Positions 1 through 5,283 of a stretch of DNA of 8,112 nucleotides are shown in pieces. The translations under genes and the position numbers were made by a program. Position 1 is the first letter of the stretch. Every line of letters begins with the position of its first letter. Origin of the DNA: an uncultured Alphaproteobacteria bacterium (GTDB lineage Bacteria > Pseudomonadota > Alphaproteobacteria > Rhodobacterales > Rhodobacteraceae); assembly GCA_929200295.1 (NCBI GenBank), contig CAKMZE010000015.1, positions 5,573 through 13,684 of the forward strand, in the 5' to 3' direction. The notes below the pieces were generated by a model. The model saw nothing but the letters and a program-made list of their open reading frames with translations, made no database searches and was not told the DNA's origin.

Positions 1-380
1 AATACACTGTAGATATACTTGCCAATTACAATGAAAATCAATATCCAGAAAGATTCTGGATATTGATGACCATGACGCGATGGTATATTTGCAATGATCG
101 CTACTACAGTAAATATGACTGCAAAAGCTATTGTAATTGGAGACTTATATAATAAACTGACATCAACATAGCCACTCAGATAGAATACATCATAGAGCAA
201 ACCTATAGTAGCGCCTATCAACAAGAACAAAGCGCGAGACGCAATATATTGCGGGATTCCTCTTTCAAACACTGTCTGTTCTGGAATTTGTGACGTCTGC
301 GATGGAAACCCATCTGGGAACTTTTCATCCTGTTCCTCAGAAATGCGTTTTAAACGTGATTGAAAGTCTTCACGATCCAT
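1..380 (-). CDS. Small membrane protein downstream of sufB, 3' end cut by window edge
   Basis: I do not recognise a named family. The frame opens with ATG at 380 and stays open for 126 codons to the window edge, so the C-terminus is missing. The start is supported by a GGAG ribosome binding site about nine bases upstream. The protein begins with a charged cytoplasmic-looking stretch (MDREDFQSRLKRISEEQDEK, residues 1-20), a Pro/Ser/Gln-rich linker to about residue 40, then hydrophobic segments at about 50-69, 81-99 and 110-125, so it should be an inner-membrane protein with at least three helices. The gap from the sufB stop is only 42 nt, which suggests co-transcription in the suf operon. GC is about 33% by hand count over bases 1-180, well below the neighbouring genes. 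It contains a perfect 14-bp inverted repeat (37-67). Function unknown; a role in Fe-S assembly would be guilt by association only. Confidence 0.75.
   Translation of the reverse strand, partial: MDREDFQSRLKRISEEQDEKFPDGFPSQTSQIPEQTVFERGIPQYIASRALFLLIGATIGLLYDVFYLSGYVDVSLLYKSPITIAFAVIFTVVAIIANIPSRHGHQYPESFWILIFIVIGKYIYSV
37..67. repeat. Perfect 14-bp inverted repeat with 3-nt spacer
   Basis: Arm 37-50 (ATCAATATCCAGAA) and arm 54-67 (TTCTGGATATTGAT) are exact reverse complements, separated by AGA at 51-53. It lies inside the coding sequence of the small membrane protein. In the minus-strand transcript it would form a 14-bp hairpin with a UCU loop. No U-run follows, so it is not a standard terminator. 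The role is unknown; candidates are an mRNA processing or stability element within the suf transcript, a protein-binding dyad, or a template-switch scar. Confidence 0.85.
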
Positions 381-422
381 TTTTTCTCACTCCGAATTCA
401 TATTCCATAACAACGAAAATCA

Positions 423-1937
423 TTAACCAACCGAACCCTCTAATGAAATTGCGACAAGGGCTTGCGCCTCCATTGCAAACTCCATTGGTAATGCCTGCAA
501 CACTTCCTTACAAAACCCATTCACAACGAGTGCGACAGCCTCTTCCTCATCCATGCCGCGTGAACGGCAGTAAAACAATTGATCATCATCAACCTTGGAT
601 GTGGTCGCTTCATGCTCAACACGTGATGAGTTATTTCTGACTTCGATATAGGGCACCGTATGTGCCCCGCATTTATCGCCAATCAAAAGAGAGTCGCATT
701 GCGTATAATTGCGGCTTTCCTTGGCTTTGGGATGCATAGAGACCAAGCCACGGTATGTGTTCTGTGCAACCCCAGCAGAGATGCCTTTGGACACAATCCG
801 AGATTTGGTATTTTTGCCCAAATGCACCATTTTGGTGCCTGTATCCGCCTGTTGCTGGTTATTCGCGATTGCAATCGAATAGAACTCACCCTGGCTATCA
901 TCGCCGCGTAGAATGCAGCTTGGGTACTTCCAAGTGACAGCGGACCCGGTTTCAACTTGAGTCCACATCACCTTTGACCGCGCGCCTCTGCAATCGGCGC
1001 GTTTGGTGACAAAGTTGTATATGCCGCCCTTGCCGTTTTCATCGCCGGGATACCAGTTTTGCACTGTGGAGTATTTTACCTCAGCGTCTTCTTCGATGAT
1101 AATTTCAACGACAGCCGCATGCAGCTGCGCGGTATCACGTTTCGGTGCGGTGCATCCCTCAAGGTACGAGACATATGATCCCTTATCAGCGATGATCAGC
1201 GTCCGTTCAAACTGGCCTGTGTTTTCGGCATTAATACGGAAATAGGTCGACAGCTCCATCGGGCAACGCACACCGGGGGGGACGTAGACAAAGGATCCAT
1301 CTGAATACACAGCCGAATTTAGCGTCGCATAGAAATTATCAGAAGGCGGCACAACAGTGCCAAGATATTTTTTGACAAGCTCTGGGTGCTTTTCTATCGC
1401 TTCTGAGATTGAGCAAAAGATCACCCCAGCCTTTTCCAGCTCTTTCTGGAACGTCGTACCAACAGAAACGGAATCAAATACAGCATCAACGGCGACTTTG
1501 CGACCTTCTGCTGGTGCATCCTCTGCGCCATCAACCCCGGCAAGGATCATTTGTTCCTTCAGCGGAATACCCAGCTTTTCATAGGTAGCGAGCAGTTTGG
1601 GGTCGACCTCATCAAGCGATTTTGGCTTTTCCTCCATGCTTTTGGGGCGGGCATAGTAATAGATGTCCTGAAAATCGATCTCAGGGTAATCGACCATCGC
1701 CCAAGTGGGTTCTTTGAGCTGCTGCCATCTTTCAAATGCAGAAAGCCGCCACTCGGTCATCCACTCTGGTTCGTTGTTCTTGTTAGAAATCAGTCGAACG
1801 ATATCCTCAGACACGCCTTTGGGCGCGTATTCCATTTCGATCTCTGTTTCCCAGCCATGCTTATAGGTTCCCGAAAGGGCTGACACAGCCTCTACAGTTT
1901 CCTGATCAACACCATCTTTGACATCTATCTGATCCAA
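423..1937 (-). CDS. sufB: Fe-S cluster assembly scaffold protein SufB
   Basis: SufB is a core subunit of the cytoplasmic SufBCD scaffold, on which Fe-S clusters are built from desulfurase-derived sulfur before transfer to apoproteins. The 504 residues match the usual length. Near the C-terminus the signature YTQCDSLLIGDKCGAH is followed by VEHEATTS. Cys414 and Glu443 align with the E. coli SufB residues Cys405 and Glu434 implicated in cluster assembly, and the protein ends in the family-typical SLEGSVG. The start is TTG at 1937: no ATG lies in frame just upstream, the N-terminal reading MDQIDVKDGVDQETVEAV resembles other alphaproteobacterial SufBs, and a GAGAGGA site sits eight bases upstream. 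It is the third gene of the cluster, 34 nt after the desulfurase and 42 nt before the small membrane protein gene. Identity is secure; the start is likely. Confidence 0.97.
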   Translation of the reverse strand: MDQIDVKDGVDQETVEAVSALSGTYKHGWETEIEMEYAPKGVSEDIVRLISNKNNEPEWMTEWRLSAFERWQQLKEPTWAMVDYPEIDFQDIYYYARPKSMEEKPKSLDEVDPKLLATYEKLGIPLKEQMILAGVDGAEDAPAEGRKVAVDAVFDSVSVGTTFQKELEKAGVIFCSISEAIEKHPELVKKYLGTVVPPSDNFYATLNSAVYSDGSFVYVPPGVRCPMELSTYFRINAENTGQFERTLIIADKGSYVSYLEGCTAPKRDTAQLHAAVVEIIIEEDAEVKYSTVQNWYPGDENGKGGIYNFVTKRADCRGARSKVMWTQVETGSAVTWKYPSCILRGDDSQGEFYSIAIANNQQQADTGTKMVHLGKNTKSRIVSKGISAGVAQNTYRGLVSMHPKAKESRNYTQCDSLLIGDKCGAHTVPYIEVRNNSSRVEHEATTSKVDDDQLFYCRSRGMDEEEAVALVVNGFCKEVLQALPMEFAMEAQALVAISLEGSVG

Positions 1938-1945
1938 AGTTGTTA

Positions 1946-1952
1946 TCCTCTC
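1946..1952 (-). promoter_or_regulatory. Ribosome binding site deciding the TTG start of sufB
   Basis: The minus strand reads GAGAGGA at 1952-1946, eight bases before the TTG at 1937. There is no competing in-frame ATG nearby; the only upstream ATG (minus strand, inside GGCATGCTG at about 1963-1970) is out of frame. This supports a non-ATG start for sufB. Confidence 0.6.
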
Positions 1953-1971
1953 GGTCTTTGCAGCATGCCGT

Positions 1972-3006
1972 TCATGCCGCAGTCATTTTTCTGTTGCGTT
2001 TAGCGGTCCAGGCTTGTGCGAACCGCAATACATCGTCTTTTGTCGTATTCAGGCCTAAGGACACCCTTATGGCACAGCTTGCGAGTTCATCCGCATAGCC
2101 CAATGTCTGCAAGACACGCGATCCACGGGTTTTCCCGCTGGAACATGCAGACCCTGCCGATATGGCAAATCCTGCGAGGTCCATTGCCATCACTTGTGTT
2201 TCCCCCTTCCAGCCTTGGGTGAGAAAACAGCTCGTGTTTGGCAGGCGTTTCATGTCTTGTGCTACAAAAATAGTGTCAGGCGCTTCAGTCTCAATGGCCT
2301 TTTCTAGAATATTTCTAAATTGTGCAACCTGATCCCAGCGCCCATTTGCTAAATCTTTTTGTGCGGCCTCAGCGGCCGCGCCCATTCCGGCAATGCCAAT
2401 GATGTTTTCTGTCCCAGCGCGACGGCCCATTTCCTGACCGCCGCCCTTGATTTGTGCGGCAAGATCCGTGCCTGCGGGCATAATCAACGCACCAATCCCT
2501 TTGGGCCCACCAAATTTATGGGCTGAGAGAAACGCCATGCCAACGCCCGACCAGTCAAATGCAAAGGGTACACGGCCAAACCCTTGGGTGATATCGCTGA
2601 CAGCAACCCCCGTGACATCTTGGATGAGGCCCGTTTCAGAGTTTGCAAGTTGCAGAACGCTTTGTTCAGCCTCAGTAATCCCAACACGGCCATCTTTGAC
2701 AAGCAGGCTTGGCGTGATCCAGGCAGTAACGGCATCATGTTCGAGCCCTGACGCCACAAGATCACGGCCCCGAAGTGCCAAGGCAGCAGCCTCTGTCGCG
2801 CCAGAGGTGAAGACGATGTCTGCATTTGACGCCCCAATCGCTTGGGCAATTTGGGTCCGTGCCGTTTCTATGGTCGCTTTGGCAGCGCGCCCCTCGGTAT
2901 GAACAGAGGATGGATTGCCAACCACATCCATGGAGCGCAGCATAGCGGTACGTGCCTCATCCCTTAGGGGAGAGGTCGCGTTATGATCGAGATAAACACG
3001 GCTCAT
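1972..3006 (-). CDS. Cysteine desulfurase, class V aminotransferase, IscS/NifS-like
   Basis: A PLP enzyme that converts L-cysteine to L-alanine and passes the sulfur as an enzyme persulfide to the Fe-S scaffold. It has 344 residues. Visible landmarks are YLDHNATSPL at the N-terminus, His90 (in LEH) that would stack on PLP, ANSETGLIQD (121-130), Asp138 and Gln141 in SDITQ, the PLP-binding Lys164 in SAHKFGGPKG, GGGQEMGRRAGTEN (188-201), and the persulfide-forming Cys288 in the SAGSACSSGK loop. Asp138 to Lys164 spans 26 residues, as in E. coli IscS. The protein is shorter than IscS (about 400 residues); one visible reason is that the stretch between QD and Asp138 is about ten residues shorter. 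It starts 9 nt after the iscR stop, and AGGA overlapping that stop serves as its ribosome binding site. It probably feeds SufB. The operon may also carry a SufS-type enzyme beyond the window. Confidence 0.93.
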   Translation of the reverse strand: MSRVYLDHNATSPLRDEARTAMLRSMDVVGNPSSVHTEGRAAKATIETARTQIAQAIGASNADIVFTSGATEAAALALRGRDLVASGLEHDAVTAWITPSLLVKDGRVGITEAEQSVLQLANSETGLIQDVTGVAVSDITQGFGRVPFAFDWSGVGMAFLSAHKFGGPKGIGALIMPAGTDLAAQIKGGGQEMGRRAGTENIIGIAGMGAAAEAAQKDLANGRWDQVAQFRNILEKAIETEAPDTIFVAQDMKRLPNTSCFLTQGWKGETQVMAMDLAGFAISAGSACSSGKTRGSRVLQTLGYADELASCAIRVSLGLNTTKDDVLRFAQAWTAKRNRKMTAA

Positions 3007-3015
3007 CCCATCATC

Positions 3016-3474
3016 CTATTCATCGACCAGCTCAAACAAGGCAGGCACCGCAGGGCAAGGCGCCATGTCATTGCCGACAACATCGGAAAGACGGGTTTGA
3101 TGCAAAAACACATAGACATGTGCGCTCAGCCCCTCCCACAATCTGTTGTTCAAGGATTGCGCGCGACTGCCAGACGCCGCACCCGATGCGCCTGCCCCCT
3201 TATGCATTGCCGATACGGTTTCATCGACGGCAGCAAGGATATCGACAACACGGATGTCAGAGGGGCTATGTGCCAATCGATATCCACCACCCGGACCACG
3301 CACAGAGATTACCAAACCTGCGCGTCTTAGTTTCACAAACAGCTGCTCAAGATACGCGAGCGAGATATCCTGTCGTTTTGAAATCTCACCAAGATTTGTC
3401 TGGGCTTCCGCTGGCTGCAACGCAAGATCAGTCAATGCGACCATTGCATAACGACCCTTTGTGCTGAGCTTCAT
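3016..3474 (-). CDS. iscR: Rrf2/IscR-family transcriptional regulator of the suf operon
   Basis: A 152-residue Rrf2-family DNA-binding protein, expected to control the Fe-S biogenesis operon it heads. The N-terminal winged-helix region is classic: MKLSTKGRYAMVALTDLAL, ISLAYLEQLFVKLRRAGLV (residues 37-55), then the wing SVRGPGGGYRLA (57-68). The C-terminal part keeps LW and VDE landmarks, but the three cysteines and the histidine that ligate [2Fe-2S] in E. coli IscR (Cys92, Cys98, Cys104, His107) are absent: the equivalents are Lys92, a Gly/Ala/Ser stretch, Ser107 and Asn110. The only cysteine is Cys140. From memory, Rhodobacter sphaeroides IscR is likewise a single-cysteine type reported to bind a cluster in an unusual way. 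I chose the ATG at 3474 rather than the one 18 codons upstream because it has an AGGA site six bases away and gives the family N-terminus. First gene of the operon. Confidence 0.93.
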   Translation of the reverse strand: MKLSTKGRYAMVALTDLALQPAEAQTNLGEISKRQDISLAYLEQLFVKLRRAGLVISVRGPGGGYRLAHSPSDIRVVDILAAVDETVSAMHKGAGASGAASGSRAQSLNNRLWEGLSAHVYVFLHQTRLSDVVGNDMAPCPAVPALFELVDE

Positions 3475-3480
3475 GGCAAA

Positions 3481-3484
3481 TCCT
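3481..3484 (-). promoter_or_regulatory. Ribosome binding site deciding the iscR start
   Basis: AGGA on the minus strand (3484-3481) lies six bases before the ATG at 3474. It favours the 152-residue product over an 18-codon N-terminal extension beginning at 3528 (MLTYSALRARSIKLTGFA), which has no resemblance to Rrf2 proteins. Confidence 0.65.
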
Positions 3485-3494
3485 GTTAATTTTA

Positions 3495-3525
3495 TTGACC
3501 TTGCGCGCAGTGCTGAGTAGGTCAA
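3495..3525. repeat. Inverted repeat TTGACC-N19-GGTCAA in iscR leader
   Basis: TTGACC at 3495-3500 and GGTCAA at 3520-3525 are exact reverse complements with 19 bases between them, lying between the putative iscR promoter and its start codon. It could be a second regulator site (for example IscR autoregulation) or a leader hairpin, but six-base arms at this spacing can also arise by chance. Confidence 0.3.
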
Positions 3526-3554
3526 CAAGACGTCACCCTATGACGCCTGTTAGT

Positions 3555-3569
3555 TTAGAATCTTTCTAA
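3555..3569. promoter_or_regulatory. ICE-like operator (probable Irr-type iron-responsive site)
   Basis: The palindrome TTAGAA-TCT-TTCTAA is perfect over six bases each side of a three-base spacer. It closely matches the iron control element (TTTAGAA-N3-TTCTAAA) that I recall as the Irr site in alphaproteobacteria, and Irr control of suf operons has been proposed there. It lies 81 bases upstream of the iscR start and covers the proposed -10 box of the suf promoter, so binding should repress transcription. Irr is the best guess; IscR itself binding here is an alternative. Confidence 0.7.
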
Positions 3570-3591
3570 GGTACTTAACGGTTTCTGTCAA
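3563..3591 (-). promoter_or_regulatory. Putative sigma-70 promoter of the iscR-suf operon
   Basis: On the minus strand a perfect -35 box TTGACA (3591-3586) is followed, after exactly 17 bases, by TAGAAA (3568-3563), a 4/6 match to TATAAT. Transcription would start near 3556, giving a leader of about 80 nt before iscR. The -10 lies inside the ICE-like palindrome, a typical repressor arrangement. Confidence 0.6.
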
Positions 3592-3626
3592 GAAAGCGCA
3601 GTGCCGCCAGCCAAGACGGACACACC

Positions 3627-4280
3627 ATGCCCGAAGTTATCTTCCCTGGCCCCGAAGGCCGCCTCGAAGGTCGTTATCATCCACAAAAGGATCGTGATGC
3701 GCCGATTGCAATTGTTTTGCATCCACACCCGCAATTTGGCGGAACGATGAACAATCGCGCCGTGTACAATCTGCATTACGCGTTTTACAAAATGGGCTTT
3801 ACTGTCCTGCGGTTTAATTTCCGCGGGGTTGGGCGTAGCCAAGGCGAATATGACCAAGGTGTCGGTGAATTGTCAGATGCAGCCTCAGCGCTCGATTATC
3901 TGCAATCGATGAATAACAACTCAAAGCATTGCTGGGTTGCAGGATTTTCATTTGGCGCATGGATCGGCATGCAGCTTTTGATGCGCAGACCTGAGATTAC
4001 GGGGTTTATCTCAGTTTCTCCGCCAGCGAATATGTATGACTTTAGCTTCCTCGCGCCCTGCCCTTCTTCTGGGTTGATTATTAATGGATCAAACGATCGG
4101 GTCGCACCACCAGCTGATACTGTTAGCCTTGTGAACAAACTGCACGAGCAAAAGGGTATCACGATCACCCATGATGAAGTGGAAGGTGCTGATCACTTCT
4201 TTCAAGATCCGCATATGGACCCGATGATTGATACGGTGACAGATTATGTGCGTAAACGTTTAACCGAGAATACGCGATAA
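3627..4280 (+). CDS. Alpha/beta hydrolase (COG2945-like)
   Basis: A 217-residue cytoplasmic alpha/beta-hydrolase fold protein without a signal peptide. The catalytic triad is visible: nucleophile Ser108 in the elbow GFSFG (106-110), Asp157 in NGSNDRVAP and His190 in EGADHFF. The segments LHPHPQFGGTM (31-41) and FNFRGVGRSQG (63-73) are typical of the small COG2945 group, whose substrates are unknown; esterase or peptidase-like activity is possible. It is transcribed divergently from iscR across a 152-bp intergenic region that holds the ICE-like site. The ribosome binding site is weak (GGA in GACGGACACACC). It probably leads an operon with the 82-residue protein (41 nt gap) and the HD hydrolase. 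A link to Fe-S metabolism is not shown by the sequence. Family assignment is firm, substrate unknown. Confidence 0.93.
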   Translation: MPEVIFPGPEGRLEGRYHPQKDRDAPIAIVLHPHPQFGGTMNNRAVYNLHYAFYKMGFTVLRFNFRGVGRSQGEYDQGVGELSDAASALDYLQSMNNNSKHCWVAGFSFGAWIGMQLLMRRPEITGFISVSPPANMYDFSFLAPCPSSGLIINGSNDRVAPPADTVSLVNKLHEQKGITITHDEVEGADHFFQDPHMDPMIDTVTDYVRKRLTENTR

Positions 4281-4321
4281 TCGCGTCGGATTTGCGATCA
4301 AAGATAAAGAAATAAGACCTC

Positions 4322-4570
4322 ATGTCAGACTACACAGAAAATGCTGCAAACGAATTGGCCGATCTTGCGCTGGCCGAAGAAAAGCTCAGCGGCGACGCAA
4401 AACTTGTTGACCGTATTGGTGAGATACTAGGCGCCTCGTCCCAATCATTGGAAGAGGCATATCTAACTGCGGTTCGTGTGCGTCGGTCCGAACGGCGCGC
4501 ACGCCAGCTGCTCGCCGAAAGCGTGGCCGCGCGCAAAGCCGCCGCCGCACAAGCTGAAAAAGACAACTGA
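4322..4570 (+). CDS. Small helical protein of unknown function
   Basis: An 82-residue, Ala/Glu/Arg-rich protein that I cannot place in a named family; similar small proteins seem to occur next to these neighbours in related bacteria, but I cannot verify this. The N-terminal part is acidic (MSDYTENAANELADLALAEE), the middle reads DRIGEILGASSQSLEEAYLTA, and the C-terminal third is basic then Ala-rich (VRVRRSERRARQLLAE, then KAAAAQAEKDN). It is predicted to be almost entirely alpha-helical, perhaps partly coiled coil, with no membrane segment and no cysteine. There is no good ribosome binding site in front of the ATG, only A-rich sequence with AAGA, so it may depend on translation of the upstream gene. 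It lies 41 nt after the hydrolase and 15 nt before the HD gene, consistent with one operon. That the frame is coding is supported by its tight placement between two same-strand genes. Confidence 0.75.
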   Translation: MSDYTENAANELADLALAEEKLSGDAKLVDRIGEILGASSQSLEEAYLTAVRVRRSERRARQLLAESVAARKAAAAQAEKDN

Positions 4571-4585
4571 ATTTAAGGGAATGCT

Positions 4586-5179
4586 ATGCCATCGCGGATT
4601 GACGCTCAGCTGGCATTTCTAACCGAGGCGGATAAGCTTAAATCGGTGCTACGCGCAACCACGCTATGTGATGGTTCTCGCCCTGAAAATACAGGCGAGC
4701 ATAGCTGGCATGTTGCGTTATATGCACTTGTGATGGCTGAGCACGCCAAACGCCCTCTCCAAATTGACCGTGTAATACGCATGCTTTTAATCCACGATCT
4801 TGTGGAAATTGATGCCGGCGACGTGCCGGTCCATAGTGCAAAAGCCCAAGATACAGCCGCGCAAGCGGCCAAGGAACAGGCCGCAGCGGACCGTATCTTT
4901 GGTCTTTTACCCCCTGACCAAGCCGCAACATTCCGTGCTCTTTGGGATGAGTTCGAAGCCGCAGAAACCGATGATGCAATATTTGCCAAATCGATTGACC
5001 GTGTGCAGCCCGTGATCTCCAATCTCGAAACTGGCGGGCGGTCATGGGTGGATTACAATGTCACCTTGACCCAGCTCGAAAACCGGGTTGGTGCAAAGGT
5101 GAGCAAAGGCGCACCAGCGATCTGGAGCGCACTTAGCACACGCATTTCGGCATGGTTTGCACAGCATGTGGTCAAATAA
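4586..5179 (+). CDS. HD-domain phosphohydrolase, YfbR/HDDC2-like
   Basis: A 197-residue HD-superfamily metal-dependent phosphohydrolase. The motif set is complete: His39 in TGEHSWHVAL, the His70-Asp71 pair in LIHDLVEIDAGD (68-79) with Glu74 following, and Asp138 in AKSIDRVQP. The pattern ENTGEHS...HDLVEIDAGDVPV matches the family of E. coli YfbR and human HDDC2, which remove the 5' phosphate from deoxynucleoside monophosphates, so a cytoplasmic nucleotide-pool role is likely; the exact substrate cannot be read from the sequence. The ATG at 4586 has a good AAGGGA site five bases upstream (4575-4580); the nearer ATG at 4581 is out of frame. It follows the 82-residue gene by 15 nt and probably ends the operon. 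No convincing terminator follows. Confidence 0.92.
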   Translation: MPSRIDAQLAFLTEADKLKSVLRATTLCDGSRPENTGEHSWHVALYALVMAEHAKRPLQIDRVIRMLLIHDLVEIDAGDVPVHSAKAQDTAAQAAKEQAAADRIFGLLPPDQAATFRALWDEFEAAETDDAIFAKSIDRVQPVISNLETGGRSWVDYNVTLTQLENRVGAKVSKGAPAIWSALSTRISAWFAQHVVK

Positions 5180-5218
5180 CATGGTCGAGAGGCCATAAAA
5201 TAAACCATAACTGAAACT

Positions 5219-5240
5219 GCCCCTATACAATTGCCCCTAT
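5219..5240 (+). repeat. Short direct repeat TGCCCCTAT x2 upstream of helicase
   Basis: TGCCCCTAT occurs at 5219-5227 and again at 5232-5240, in the 104-bp gap between the HD gene and the helicase. It may be part of the helicase promoter or a regulator site. CTGAAAC at 5211-5217 followed by CCCCTAT at 5234-5240 loosely resembles a heat-shock-type promoter, but the match is too weak to name. Confidence 0.3.
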
Positions 5241-5283
5241 CCGGCTTAGGCGGCTGCATTACCTTATCCCGAAAGCCACTGTT

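Noticed and set aside
2447..2902. A 151-codon plus-strand frame opposite the desulfurase gene
   Set aside because: It lies wholly antisense to a clear PLP enzyme. Its composition (Ala, Ser, Pro, Arg) is that expected from reading the complementary strand.
2952..3467. A 171-codon plus-strand frame opposite iscR
   Set aside because: Antisense shadow of iscR with no ribosome binding site. The peptide is His/Arg/Pro-rich with no recognisable domain.
4276..4288. CGCGA-TAA-TCGCG dyad around the hydrolase stop codon
   Set aside because: Five-base arms with a three-base loop and no U-run; most likely chance, and the next gene is probably in the same operon.
5181..5196. Hairpin ATGGTC-GAGA-GGCCAT just after the HD gene, considered as a terminator
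   Set aside because: The stem is short with one G-U pair and is followed by AAAATAAA rather than a T-run, so it does not qualify for plus-strand transcripts, and no minus-strand gene ends there.
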